A stretch of 34,206 nucleotides of DNA from NCBI GenBank assembly GCA_018399135.1, contig JAGYPB010000031.1:1-34206 (forward strand). The letters run 5' to 3'. Made by a program: the position numbers and the translations under genes. Below the pieces are notes generated by a model. The model made no database searches and was not told where the DNA came from. It saw only the letters and a list, made by a program, of their open reading frames with translations. Position 1 is the first letter of the stretch. Each line of letters starts with the position of its first letter. Below, one piece after another: positions 15,968 to 24,349 of this stretch. Source of the DNA: Deltaproteobacteria bacterium (GTDB lineage Bacteria; Desulfobacterota; Desulfuromonadia; Desulfuromonadales; Geopsychrobacteraceae).

Positions 15968-17524
15968 TCAGACGGACAGCCGTAATGTGAAACAGGTGCC
16001 ACCTTCTGGGTTATCTGCCACTGTCAAGCTGCCTTGATAGGAGGTAATGATTTTACGGCACAGATAAAGCCCCAGGCCGGTGCCGGTACTATCTTTACGA
16101 TTGGTGAAAAAGGGTTCAAAAATCTGCTCCTTGAGGTGATCGGGAATACCGGGGCCGGTATCGGCTATGCTGATCAGCAGGTGATCGTCTTTGTAGCAAG
16201 TGCTGAGGCTGATCTTTCCGTGTGGATCCATCGCCTGGATTGCATTGAGGATCAGGTTGAGAAAAATCTGTTTGAACTTGTTGGCATCTACATGTGACAG
16301 CGGTAATTCATCTAGATTTTTGATAATGTCAATCTGATGCTTTTTGATTTCGTAGGTCAGCAGGGTCAGTACATCCTCAAGGGTCTGGTTGAGGTCGGTC
16401 GGGGCGCGGCGATCCTCCTGCCGTCCGGAATAGGTCAACAGTTCCGAGGTCAGATGGGATAGTCGCTCTACCTCCAGGGCGATGCGTTCGAGCAGCTCAC
16501 GCCCCTGTTCCGCAGGCGGTTCGGTTTCCTGCAGGATCTGACAGGCATAACTGATGACTGCTAAGGGGTTGTTGATTTCATGGGCGATGCCGGCACTCAT
16601 GCGACCCACTTCAGCAAGCTTTTCCGACTGAATGGTCTGCGCCAGCAGCTGCTCAAATTCGGTAATATCCTCGACAACAACGACCGCTCCAACGGTTTCA
16701 TCTTCTTCTTTTAAGGGAGCGAGAAAACGTTTCTGGAGACGGTTCTGTCCAACCAGCCCACGATGGAGGATACGTAGCCGTTGTGGTCTCCCTCGTTCAA
16801 GAACCTCACACAGACGGCCGGCAATGCCTTCCTGCTCCAATGTAGGAAACAGGTTCAGCAGTGATTGATCGACAGCCTCAGCGGCACAGATACTGCTCAT
16901 TCGTTCCATGCTCTTGTTCCATGAAGTAATTCGGAGCTGTCGATCCACGGTATAGACGCCGATACTGATACTGGCGAGAATCTGCTGGTTCAAGTGATTC
17001 AGCTGTTCTTTCTCTCGTGATACCTGGCACAGATCATGGTAAAGGCGTGCGTTGTCAATGGCAACGGCGGCCTGTCCCGCCAGAATCGCCAGAGTATCGC
17101 AGTCCTGAGCAGTAAAGGCCTCCGGCTGGCAGCTTTCGACGTTAAAGACCCCGATCACCTTGTCGCGCGCAATGAGGGGAACCGCCATTTCCGAGCGGGC
17201 GGACTCGATGCCGGGGATGTAGTCGTCTTCCGGTGCAATATTATTAATCAGATAAGGGCGTCCGAATTTGGCGGCCTTGCCCATTACCCCCTGGCCGAGG
17301 CCGATGGGCCGTGAGATCGCATCTTCGCTGTAACCATAGCTGGCAGCCGTTTCCAGGTTGTTGGTTGCTGGATTAAGCAGGCGGATAATAGCATTGTCAA
17401 AGGTGAAAACCTCTTGAGATACCTGCAGAATTCGTTGCAACAACGGATCAATGTCAGTGATGGCGGCGAGCTCTTTGCCAATATCGAGCAGGGCACGGAA
17501 TAATAGCTGGTTCTGGTGAAACAT
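15968..17524 (-). CDS. GAF-PAS sensor histidine kinase (GnfK-like)
   Basis: This is a 518-residue cytosolic kinase with no membrane segment. A GAF domain (about 15-165; LGQGVMGKAA, EMAVPLIARDKVIGVFNVES) leads to a PAS domain (about 180-295; ILASISIGVYTVDRQLRITSWNKSMER), then HisKA with GRMSAGIAHEINNPLAV and a HATPase_c domain (NALQAMDPHG, DTGPGIPDHLKEQIFEPFF, GTGLGLYLCRKI). The 17560 ATG would lie at the transcription start of the sigma-54 promoter at 17569-17584, so the ATG at 17524 (MFHQNQLLFRALL) is preferred, with AAGGA ten bases upstream. It most likely phosphorylates the ANTAR regulator encoded 2.1 kb downstream; the signal sensed is unknown. Confidence 0.88.
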   Translation of the reverse strand: MFHQNQLLFRALLDIGKELAAITDIDPLLQRILQVSQEVFTFDNAIIRLLNPATNNLETAASYGYSEDAISRPIGLGQGVMGKAAKFGRPYLINNIAPEDDYIPGIESARSEMAVPLIARDKVIGVFNVESCQPEAFTAQDCDTLAILAGQAAVAIDNARLYHDLCQVSREKEQLNHLNQQILASISIGVYTVDRQLRITSWNKSMERMSSICAAEAVDQSLLNLFPTLEQEGIAGRLCEVLERGRPQRLRILHRGLVGQNRLQKRFLAPLKEEDETVGAVVVVEDITEFEQLLAQTIQSEKLAEVGRMSAGIAHEINNPLAVISYACQILQETEPPAEQGRELLERIALEVERLSHLTSELLTYSGRQEDRRAPTDLNQTLEDVLTLLTYEIKKHQIDIIKNLDELPLSHVDANKFKQIFLNLILNAIQAMDPHGKISLSTCYKDDHLLISIADTGPGIPDHLKEQIFEPFFTNRKDSTGTGLGLYLCRKIITSYQGSLTVADNPEGGTCFTLRLSV

Positions 17525-17568
17525 CGGTGATATGTCCTTTCGTGATGGTGTTCTTGACAACAGTAGTT

Positions 17569-17584
17569 AGCACAGATGATGCCA
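17569..17584 (-). promoter_or_regulatory. Sigma-54 promoter of the kinase gene
   Basis: The - strand TGGCATCATCTGTGCT has correct -24/-12 spacing, and its -12 block (GTGCT) is identical to that of the nifH promoter. The predicted start, near 17558, gives a short leader to the ATG at 17524. Direct sigma-54 control of the antitermination kinase matches the cascade described for Geobacter. Confidence 0.8.
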
Positions 17585-17677
17585 ATAATGTTATGATGAC
17601 CGGGTTCCTGCATGTCTGATGATGAACGCATGACAATCTCTACCCTTGATAATGCAACGAAAAAAAGGAGTTGGACG

Positions 17678-17938
17678 ATGACCCAAGTTTTCGCCGAACT
17701 TGAACAGGCAACCCGTGAGCAGTACGACCATGGCGATTTACCAAAATGGTTGGCTGAGCCCGTGTTTCATATCGCGAGGAACCCATCGGAGTATGAAGGG
17801 AAGGAGTATCTCGTTGAGATTCTGCTCGATCAGGTTCGTGAGTATGATGTCTATGCCGAAGCCGGATGCTGCAAATGGGCGTATGACCATGAAGATATCG
17901 CCAGAACCCTGCGCTGGATGGAGGAGGGGCAGGAATGA
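17678..17938 (+). CDS. Small protein of unknown function, first of a tandem paralogous pair
   Basis: The 86-residue protein MTQVFAELEQATREQYDHG is not one I recognise. It is acidic, without signal peptide or membrane segment. LPKWLAEPVFHI and ILLDQVREYDVYAEAGCCKWAYDHEDI align with the next gene (LPDYLAEQV, LIEQVSLYDTYGQTGYLG), so the two arose by duplication. It carries a Cys-Cys pair that the second copy lacks. The ATG has AAGGAG seven bases upstream; the longer reading from 17612 has no such site. It is divergent from the kinase gene, 153 bases away, and overlaps the next gene by four bases. Confidence 0.8.
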   Translation: MTQVFAELEQATREQYDHGDLPKWLAEPVFHIARNPSEYEGKEYLVEILLDQVREYDVYAEAGCCKWAYDHEDIARTLRWMEEGQE

Positions 17939-18183
17939 TCTTTGCGCAACTCAAGGCGGCGATGAAGACTGCTCAGGATGAGCAGGAACTGCCTGATTAT
18001 CTGGCTGAGCAGGTGCAGCTTATTATTGATCATCAGCAACTATACAGTGTCAGGCAGCAAGAGATAGAACATCTGATTGAGCAGGTTTCCTTGTATGATA
18101 CCTATGGTCAGACCGGGTATCTGGGGATGGGTGTCAATCATGTTATTCTTGGTAACACGTTGAAGCGGTTGCTCGATAAGTGA
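17935..18183 (+). CDS. Small protein of unknown function, second of the tandem pair
   Basis: An 82-residue protein starting MIFAQLKAAMKTAQDEQ that is coupled to the previous gene through ATGA. Shared pattern with its neighbour: F-A-x-L, LPxYLAEQV, a middle tyrosine, then LIEQVxxYDxYGxxGY and a C-terminal LKRLL. It is predicted mostly helical and soluble. Two small, similar proteins encoded together suggest a heterodimer or a duplicated regulator. No function can be named. Confidence 0.8.
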   Translation: MIFAQLKAAMKTAQDEQELPDYLAEQVQLIIDHQQLYSVRQQEIEHLIEQVSLYDTYGQTGYLGMGVNHVILGNTLKRLLDK

Positions 18184-18239
18184 TTGTTGAATTTAAAGGG
18201 GCATTTTTGTGGGACGATGCATGCGTTGACCAATGATTT

Positions 18240-18480
18240 GACATCAAGACCGCGGGGTTGCGGCCCCGCCCGCTGCCTGACTTTTTGGCAAACGCTCCAA
18301 AAAGTCAGCAAAAATAGCTTTCTACTGGCGTGGGGCGACTTGTGGTGCGCATCGAGTGGTGCATCTCCTCGGCAAATGAAAGTGGCCGGTCGCTGCCTCT
18401 TTTCACGGAAGGCAAAAAATGCCTCCTCTCGCTTACGCTCGCCAGGGAATTTCGCGCGTACTTCGGTGGTAAAGGCCAGC
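18240..18480. repeat. Repeat-like intergenic region with hairpins
   Basis: This roughly 320-base spacer contains GCGGGG-6-CCCCGC (18252-18269) and a perfect 11-bp hairpin, TGACTTTTTGG / CCAAAAAGTCA (18278-18307). The remainder is GC-rich and lacks codon structure. Open frames on both strands here look like translated repeat sequence rather than genes. From memory such blocks recur between genes in related genomes; copy number cannot be tested here. Confidence 0.5.
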
Positions 18481-18503
18481 AACCTGTAGAGGAGAAGTAA
18501 TCG

Positions 18504-19013
18504 ATGAAAAAGATTCTCAGTCTGATCCACGATGACTTTGAGGACCTGGAATTGTGGTATCCTATTCTCCGGTTACAAGAAGCCGGATATGCCGTTGATA
18601 TTGCAGGAGAACAGGCAAACCATACCTATCACGGGAAATATGGTGTCCCTGCCGTGTCAGGCCTGACGTATGCTGAGGTGCGTGTCGATGACTATGAGGG
18701 GCTGCTGATCCCTGGAGGCTGGGCTCCAGATAAAATCAGACGATTCCCGGAAGTGCTTGACATCGTCAGGGCCATGAATGCACGTGGAGACGTCATCGGG
18801 CAAATCTGCCATGCCGGTTGGGTGAGTATTTCAGCAGGAATCTTGCAAGGAAAACATGTAACGAGTACACCTGGTATCAAAGATGACATGAAAAATGCCG
18901 GTGGTCTGTGGCATGACCAGCCGGTGGTTGTCGATGGTCACCTCGTATCAAGTCGGCGACCACCAGATCTCCCCGAGTATATGAAAGCGTTCCTGACCGC
19001 ATTATCGACGTAA
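18504..19013 (+). CDS. DJ-1/PfpI family protein (type 1 glutamine amidotransferase-like)
   Basis: A 169-residue single-domain protein: MKKILSLIHDDFEDLELWYP opens the fold, LLIPGGWAPDKIRR gives the oxyanion region, and the nucleophile elbow is QICHAGWVSISAG with the Cys followed by His as in PfpI. YGVPAVSG and VDGHLVSSRRPPDLPEYMKAF complete the family pattern. Members act as proteases, glyoxalases or deglycases; which applies here cannot be told. GAGGAG precedes the ATG. It is monocistronic, and no terminator is visible in the 50 bases before the converging xpt gene. Confidence 0.9.
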   Translation: MKKILSLIHDDFEDLELWYPILRLQEAGYAVDIAGEQANHTYHGKYGVPAVSGLTYAEVRVDDYEGLLIPGGWAPDKIRRFPEVLDIVRAMNARGDVIGQICHAGWVSISAGILQGKHVTSTPGIKDDMKNAGGLWHDQPVVVDGHLVSSRRPPDLPEYMKAFLTALST

Positions 19014-19063
19014 GTATCGAACGAAAAATACGTCTGCTTTTTGCCTTTTGATCTTTTGACCCT

Positions 19064-19600
19064 TCAGGATTGTTGCAGCGCCCTTAATTCATCCAGATGA
19101 AGAACCGACAGGATATCCTCACGTTTTGACTTGTTGATAATGACCGCGCAGCCAACCAGTTCGGCCCGTGCCTGACGGATGATTTCGGTGAGAGCTTTCA
19201 GTGTTGTTCCCTTGGCGAAAAAGTCATCGACAAATAGAACCTTTTCCCCGGGTTGCAACACCTCGTGGGAGACGTAAAGGGTTGTTGCTTCCTGCTTGGT
19301 GTAGGAATAGCTGCTGGCGGTATAAAACTTCTTCATGGTGATAGAGCGTTTTTTCTTGGCAAAGATAAAGGGGATCTTCAACGCGGTGGCAACCGCCTGG
19401 GCGATCATGATGCCACTGCTTTCAGCGGTAATGACCTTGTCGATCTGCTGGCTACTGAAACGTCCCGCCAGATCCTGCCCGATCTTTTCCATCAGTAGCG
19501 GATCAACCATGTGATTGAGAAAACAGTCCACCTTGACGACATCTCCCTGAATGGTTCCTTCCCGGCGGAAGCGTTCGAGTAAATCCTGTGTAGCTGTCAT
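19064..19600 (-). CDS. xpt: Xanthine phosphoribosyltransferase
   Basis: The 178-residue enzyme converts xanthine and PRPP to XMP, bringing salvaged purine into the nucleotide pool. It matches the Bacillus Xpt pattern: VVKVDCFLNHMVDPLLMEKIGQDLAGRF at the N-terminus, VITAESSGIMIAQAVA, FAKKKRSITM, and the PRPP loop VLFVDDFFAKGTTLKAL. It is slightly shorter than Bacillus Xpt (194). It overlaps the permease gene by four bases, so uptake and salvage are coupled in one operon. No purine riboswitch is evident upstream of the operon. Confidence 0.9.
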   Translation of the reverse strand: MTATQDLLERFRREGTIQGDVVKVDCFLNHMVDPLLMEKIGQDLAGRFSSQQIDKVITAESSGIMIAQAVATALKIPFIFAKKKRSITMKKFYTASSYSYTKQEATTLYVSHEVLQPGEKVLFVDDFFAKGTTLKALTEIIRQARAELVGCAVIINKSKREDILSVLHLDELRALQQS

Positions 19601-20517
19601 TTGCGATCCTCTCGATCATAGGGCAAACCGAGCCCCTGTGGTTGTTGGCTGGAACCTTTCTGCAGACGGATTGTTGATACTACTAGTACCAGAATAGTAA
19701 AAACGTAAGGGAGCATCTGCAGGATATGGGTACTGATGTCAGTTCCTATTGCCTGGAAGCGCAGCTGCATGGCGGTGATTCCACCGAACAGATAGGCTCC
19801 GAACATGGCTTTGCCGCTTGACCAGCCGGAAAAAATTACCAGGGCAACAGCAATCCATCCTCGTCCGGCCGACATGTTTTCAATCCACATGGGGGTCATT
19901 GCCAAGCTTAGATAGGCACCGCCGATTCCCACCAGACCGGCACCGGTGGTGACGGCTAAAAAGCGATACAGGCTGACCGAGATGCCACAGGTGTCGGCTG
20001 CCGCCGGATTCTCACCGACCGTCCGCAGGGCGAGACCGGTACGGGTGCGATAGAGAAAAAACCAGAGCAGGAATACCAGGGCGAAGCTGGTGTAAATGAG
20101 CAAGTCCTGCTGAAAAAAAGCGCGACCGACGATAGGGAGTTGGGAAAGTCCGGGAATGGGCAGACGTTCAAGGCCGCCGATGGTTTGACCTACCATTTCA
20201 CGCCCGAACAGGGCCGTAACCCCGATGCCGAACATGGTTAGAGCCAGCCCGCTGACGATCTGGTTGCCGCGCAATTGTACCGTAATCAGGGCATGAATGC
20301 TTCCGACGACAAAGGTGACAGCAAAGGCAGCCAGAATGCCGATTAACGATGAACCTGAATAGAAGGTTCCGGCAAAACCGGCCAGAGCACCGATCAGCAT
20401 CAACCCTTCAATCCCCAGATTGATGATGCCTGCACGTTCATTCAGGATGGCGCCCAGGGTAGCGAACAGAATCGGGGTGCCGGCGCGCACGGTTGCGTCA
20501 AGCAGGATCTCAACCAT
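19597..20517 (-). CDS. Nucleoside ABC transporter permease (second subunit)
   Basis: This 306-residue membrane protein of the BPD_transp_2 family (RbsC/NupQ-like) has about eight hydrophobic segments. LDATVRAGTPILFATLGAILNERAGIINLGIEGLMLIGAL is a characteristic N-terminal stretch of nucleoside permeases, and TVGENPAAADTCGISV is the cytoplasmic coupling region. It overlaps the first permease gene by eight bases and xpt by four. With its partner it forms the channel of a BMP-type nucleoside importer. Confidence 0.92.
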   Translation of the reverse strand: MVEILLDATVRAGTPILFATLGAILNERAGIINLGIEGLMLIGALAGFAGTFYSGSSLIGILAAFAVTFVVGSIHALITVQLRGNQIVSGLALTMFGIGVTALFGREMVGQTIGGLERLPIPGLSQLPIVGRAFFQQDLLIYTSFALVFLLWFFLYRTRTGLALRTVGENPAAADTCGISVSLYRFLAVTTGAGLVGIGGAYLSLAMTPMWIENMSAGRGWIAVALVIFSGWSSGKAMFGAYLFGGITAMQLRFQAIGTDISTHILQMLPYVFTILVLVVSTIRLQKGSSQQPQGLGLPYDREDRK

Positions 20518-21580
20518 GATGAATTCCTTTGACCAACTTGAGCCGGTACTGGATAAAGAAGTCGGAACCGAGCAGGAAAAAAAGAATCAGCCCCTGAAAA
20601 GCATAAACAAAGGCAATAGGCAATTGCCACAGCATCTGCAAACTATCGCCACCGACCAGCAGAATGCCCATCAGTAGCGACACAATAACCACGCCCAATG
20701 CGCTGCGTCGTGCCAGCCAGGCAATAATGATGGCGGTGTAGCCATAGCCGGGGGAAAGCCCATGTTGCAGGCGGTACTGTAGCCCGGCCACTTCGCTGAA
20801 ACCGGCAATGCCGGCGATGGCACCACTTAAAAAAAGCACCCAGAAGACTGAAGCACCGGTACGCATGCCTGCATAGCGTGCGGCCTGTGGATTACTACCG
20901 ATGACCTTGATTTGATAGCCCCAGATGGTGCGCTCCATAAACAGATAGAGGATCAGTGCACATCCCAGGGCCAGGAGAAAGCCGCTGTGCAACCGGGTAT
21001 CAAAAAAGTTGGCGAAACGTGCCGCCTCGGCGAACTGAGCAGTCAGGGGGAAATTGAACCCTTGCGGATCACGCCAGGGGCCGTAGATGAGATAATTGAT
21101 AAATAAAATGGCGATGTAATTCATCATTAGGGTGACGATGACCTCATTGACACTCCAGCGGGCGCGCAGTAAGCCGGCAACTCCGGCCCAGAGTCCACCG
21201 CAGATAAAAGCCGCACTGAACATCCCGACCATCAGCAGCCAATGATTCTCCATTCCGGAGAAGAGGGCCACCCAGGTCGCACCCATCGCCCCCATGTAAA
21301 TCTGACCTTCAGCGCCGATGTTCCAGATCTGCATGCGAAAAGCGAGGCTTACAGCGAGTCCGGAGAGAATCAGAGGTGTCGCTTTCACCAGGGTTTCCGA
21401 CAGACCGTACAGGGAGCCAACGGCCTCATAGAGAATTTCCCGGTAAGCTTCCAGCGGACTGACTCCCGCCAACAGCAGTAATGCCCCGGCAAAGAACAGT
21501 GCGATCACAATGGACACGACCGGCGCACCGAAACGCAGCAGGGGGGAAGAGGTGTCGCGGCGTTCAATAACGAGTTTCAT
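20510..21580 (-). CDS. Nucleoside ABC transporter permease (first subunit)
   Basis: A 356-residue permease with a basic N-terminus and about nine to ten hydrophobic segments. LSGLAVSLAFRMQIWNIGAEGQIYMGAMGATW is the typical NupP-like stretch, and KVIGSNPQAARYAGM is the coupling motif. The gene overlaps the ATPase gene by four bases and the second permease by eight, so all three are translationally coupled. Confidence 0.92.
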   Translation of the reverse strand: MKLVIERRDTSSPLLRFGAPVVSIVIALFFAGALLLLAGVSPLEAYREILYEAVGSLYGLSETLVKATPLILSGLAVSLAFRMQIWNIGAEGQIYMGAMGATWVALFSGMENHWLLMVGMFSAAFICGGLWAGVAGLLRARWSVNEVIVTLMMNYIAILFINYLIYGPWRDPQGFNFPLTAQFAEAARFANFFDTRLHSGFLLALGCALILYLFMERTIWGYQIKVIGSNPQAARYAGMRTGASVFWVLFLSGAIAGIAGFSEVAGLQYRLQHGLSPGYGYTAIIIAWLARRSALGVVIVSLLMGILLVGGDSLQMLWQLPIAFVYAFQGLILFFLLGSDFFIQYRLKLVKGIHHG

Positions 21581-23094
21581 GGTTGCTGATCCTGTTTTTC
21601 GCCGCTCATCATCAGGCCGATCTCTTCGCGGGTGGTCTGGCGTGGATTAACATAGCCGACCAGCTTGCCGCGAAACATAACAGCAATGCGGTCGCTGAGT
21701 TTGAGCAGTTCGTCCAGATCCTCGGCAATCAAGATCGTGCTCATGCCACGACCGGCCCCATCAACAATCACCTTATGGATATATTCAGCGCTACCGATAT
21801 CCAGCCCACGGGTAGGGTAAAGAGCTACCAGCACTCGTGGTTGTTCCGACAATTCCCGGGCAATGATGACCTTCTGGATATTACCACCGGAGAGGTAGCG
21901 CACCGGTGAACCTTCGGGGCCAGATTTGATGGCAAAACGGGATATTTTTTCCTCAGCATTGTGGCGTATGGCACTGCGGTTCTGGAAAATGCCACGCCGG
22001 AAAAAAGAATTTTTAAAACTCTTCATGATCAGGTTATCGGCAACATCAAGATCGGGAGCAATGCCGATGCTTTTGCGATCTTCAGGAATGTGGGCAATGC
22101 CGGAAATATAAGAGGAGCGCGCAGTACTGTGGGTAATATCGACAAGCCCGGCAAATATTTGCCCTTTGCTGACTTCTTTCAGCCCGGTCAGGGCTTCAGC
22201 CAGAGCTTTCTGGCCGTTACCCGCAACCCCGGCGATGCCGAGAATCTCGCCTTCTTTGAGTTGCAGACTGAAATCATCAAGGTCAGCAAGTCCGCGGTCA
22301 TTACGTACCGAGAGGTTTTTGATGTCAAGAATGATCTTTTCTGACATCTGCATATTTCTTTGCCATTCAGGAATGCGATCCCGACCGATCATCAGTCCGG
22401 CCAGGGTTTCACGGTTGAAATGTCCGCGCTCCAGGGTGGCGATGCTGCGCCCCTTTTTCAGGACGGTCACCCGGTCGGAAATCTCCATTACCTCGCGCAT
22501 TTTGTGGGAAATGAAGATGATGCTTTTGCCTTGTTCCTGTAGCAGGCGCAGCACCTTGAACAGGCGCTCGGTTTCCTGGGGGGTGAGAACCGCCGTCGGT
22601 TCGTCGAGGATCAGCAGGCGACAATCGCGCAGCAGCAGCTTGATCAGTTCGATCCACTGCTGGGCACCGATAGAAAGCTTCCACACCTCGGTGTCAAGAT
22701 CGAGATCCAGTCCAAAGGTGTCGATCAGTTTCTGCATTTTTTGTTGATAGTGTTTGCGGTCATAAACTTGGCGAACTTTGTCCAGAGCCAGGAGAATATT
22801 CTCAAAAACACTGTGGGCAGGTACCAGCATGAAGTGTTGATGAACCATGCCGATACCGCGTGAAAGGGAATCGCGGGGACTCGTGAAATGAACGGGTTCA
22901 CCATTGAGGTACATGCGGCCGGAATCGGGATGATAGAGGCCGGTGAACACGTTCATTAGGGTGCTTTTGCCGGCACCATTCTCCCCAAGCAGGGTGTGGA
23001 TTTCCCCCGGTGCAACAGAAAATGAGACGTCGTCAAGGGCAACAACGCCGGGAAAAGTTTTTCTGATATTCTCTATCTGCAGCAATTCCGGCAT
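21577..23094 (-). CDS. Nucleoside ABC transporter ATPase with two ABC domains
   Basis: This 505-residue RbsA/NupO-type protein carries two nucleotide-binding domains. Domain 1: Walker A GENGAGKST (about residues 37-45), a signature region reading LSIGAQQ rather than LSGGQ, and Walker B LLILDEPTA. Domain 2: Walker A replaced by GVAGNGQKA, signature LSGGNIQKV and a Walker B reading VALYPTRGLD, as is usual for the second half in this family. The ATG comes four bases after a strong hairpin and has no clear ribosome site, unlike its neighbours. Confidence 0.93.
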   Translation of the reverse strand: MPELLQIENIRKTFPGVVALDDVSFSVAPGEIHTLLGENGAGKSTLMNVFTGLYHPDSGRMYLNGEPVHFTSPRDSLSRGIGMVHQHFMLVPAHSVFENILLALDKVRQVYDRKHYQQKMQKLIDTFGLDLDLDTEVWKLSIGAQQWIELIKLLLRDCRLLILDEPTAVLTPQETERLFKVLRLLQEQGKSIIFISHKMREVMEISDRVTVLKKGRSIATLERGHFNRETLAGLMIGRDRIPEWQRNMQMSEKIILDIKNLSVRNDRGLADLDDFSLQLKEGEILGIAGVAGNGQKALAEALTGLKEVSKGQIFAGLVDITHSTARSSYISGIAHIPEDRKSIGIAPDLDVADNLIMKSFKNSFFRRGIFQNRSAIRHNAEEKISRFAIKSGPEGSPVRYLSGGNIQKVIIARELSEQPRVLVALYPTRGLDIGSAEYIHKVIVDGAGRGMSTILIAEDLDELLKLSDRIAVMFRGKLVGYVNPRQTTREEIGLMMSGEKQDQQP

Positions 23095-23101
23095 AAAAGA
23101 T

Positions 23102-23127
23102 CGGCACGTCGGTTGCCCGACGTGCCG
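23102..23127 (-). terminator. Intercistronic hairpin between binding-protein and ATPase genes
   Basis: A perfect 11-bp stem (CGGCACGTCGG / CCGACGTGCCG) has a 4-base loop. On the - strand it is followed by ATCTTTTA and then the ATPase ATG. It can act as a partial terminator or 3' stabiliser for the binding-protein mRNA and leaves no room for a normal ribosome site, so it should lower ATPase synthesis relative to the binding protein. Confidence 0.65.
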
Positions 23128-23187
23128 CCATGAGCGGGAGAACAGTTAATGTTCACCCGGATGATCCAGATGGACACCAGGCGAAAA

Positions 23188-24258
23188 CTAGTTGGATAGG
23201 GTGCCCTGCACGCCCTCAACAAAGAAATTCATGCTGAGCAGGTCAGGGTCGCTCATGGTCTGGCCTGCATCAATGACTTTCTGGCCGTCGCGATTCTTGA
23301 TGGGGCCGCTGAAGGGGTGGAAGGTGCCTGCTTTGATTTCTTCTGCGCGTTGATTGACCAGGATCTTGACATCTGTCGGGATTCTGTCGCTAAGGGAAGC
23401 CAGGCGTACCAGGTCTTTGTCCATGCCCCACCAGAACTGTTCTGACACCCAGGTTCCACTATGGACGGCTTCCGCTACGTAGGTGTAGAGGGGCGCCCAA
23501 TTCCAGATGGGAGCAGTTAAAAAAGCATTGGGGGCAAAGCGGCGGTTATCACTGTTATAGCCGATGACATAGGCACCGCGTGCTTCGGCCGCTTGCAGAG
23601 TGGCCGGTGTGTCCTGGTGCATTGCGAGGACGTCGGCACCAACATCAAGCAGGCTGTCGGCCGCATCGCGCTCAACGCCGGGATCAAACCAGGTCTGGGT
23701 CCAGACGACGCGAACCTGGGCATCGGGGTTGACACTGCGGACGCCAAGGGTGAAGGCGTTGATACCGCGGATCACTTCAGGAATCGGGAAGGCGGCGACG
23801 TAGCCGATAATGTTTTTATTCGTCATCTTGCCTGCGATCATTCCGGAGAGATAACGGGGTTCGTACATACGGCCAAAATAAGTGCCAACATTCTCAGCGG
23901 TTTTGTAGCCGGAGGCATGCATGAAAACAACTTCTTTATTGCGAGCGGCGACATTGATAGTGGGATCCATGTGGCCGAAACTGGTAGTGAAGATCAGATT
24001 GTGGTTGCGGCGAACCAGCCCGTTGATCACCCGTTCTGCTTCGGCGCCACCCGGCACTGACTCAATGTAGGTCGAAGGCTCGGTAAAGGGGAGCTTTTCC
24101 ATCTCCTGCCGTCCCTGATCGTGAGCGAAGGTATAGCCGGCATCACCCACCGGGCCGACATAGATGAAGCCCGCTTTAATTTGCTTGTTCTGGGCCAGGG
24201 CATGTCCTGCAAAGCCGCAGAGTAGTACAACCAGCGCCATCACCATTGTTTTTTTCAT
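23188..24258 (-). CDS. BMP-family nucleoside-binding protein of the ABC importer
   Basis: This 356-residue periplasmic protein has a signal peptide MKKTMVMALVVLLCGFAGHALA, probably cut before QNKQ. The Cys in VLLCG lacks a canonical lipobox, so a soluble form is more likely than a lipoprotein. Family motifs: AGFIYVGPVGDAGYTFAHDQGR at the N-terminus, LIFTTSFGHMDPTINVA, VGTYFGRMYEPRYLSGMIAGKMTN and HQDTPATLQAAEARGAYVIGYNSD. It is first in the operon with the ATPase, two permeases and xpt, which together suggest purine nucleoside or base uptake. GGAAGGATGATCC precedes the ATG. Confidence 0.93.
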   Translation of the reverse strand: MKKTMVMALVVLLCGFAGHALAQNKQIKAGFIYVGPVGDAGYTFAHDQGRQEMEKLPFTEPSTYIESVPGGAEAERVINGLVRRNHNLIFTTSFGHMDPTINVAARNKEVVFMHASGYKTAENVGTYFGRMYEPRYLSGMIAGKMTNKNIIGYVAAFPIPEVIRGINAFTLGVRSVNPDAQVRVVWTQTWFDPGVERDAADSLLDVGADVLAMHQDTPATLQAAEARGAYVIGYNSDNRRFAPNAFLTAPIWNWAPLYTYVAEAVHSGTWVSEQFWWGMDKDLVRLASLSDRIPTDVKILVNQRAEEIKAGTFHPFSGPIKNRDGQKVIDAGQTMSDPDLLSMNFFVEGVQGTLSN

Positions 24259-24349
24259 CGGATCATCCTTCCAACATATAAGAGAAAAAGAAAAATTACT
24301 CCAGCTGAGGCAGTGGTAAGTTTAGCCGATCCGCAGCTGTAGTGAAAAA

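Noticed and set aside
18138..18530. 130-codon frame on the - strand and 101-codon frame on the + strand in the spacer before the PfpI gene
   Set aside because: Both cover the hairpin-rich repeat-like block, lack ribosome sites and look like translated repeat sequence.
23188..24258. Lipoprotein signal on the BMP-family binding protein
   Set aside because: The residues before the Cys (VLLC) do not fit the lipobox; a normal signal peptidase site after HALA fits better.
24259..24349. Purine riboswitch ahead of the nucleoside transporter-xpt operon
   Set aside because: Only 91 bases are available and no paired three-way-junction pattern was recognised.
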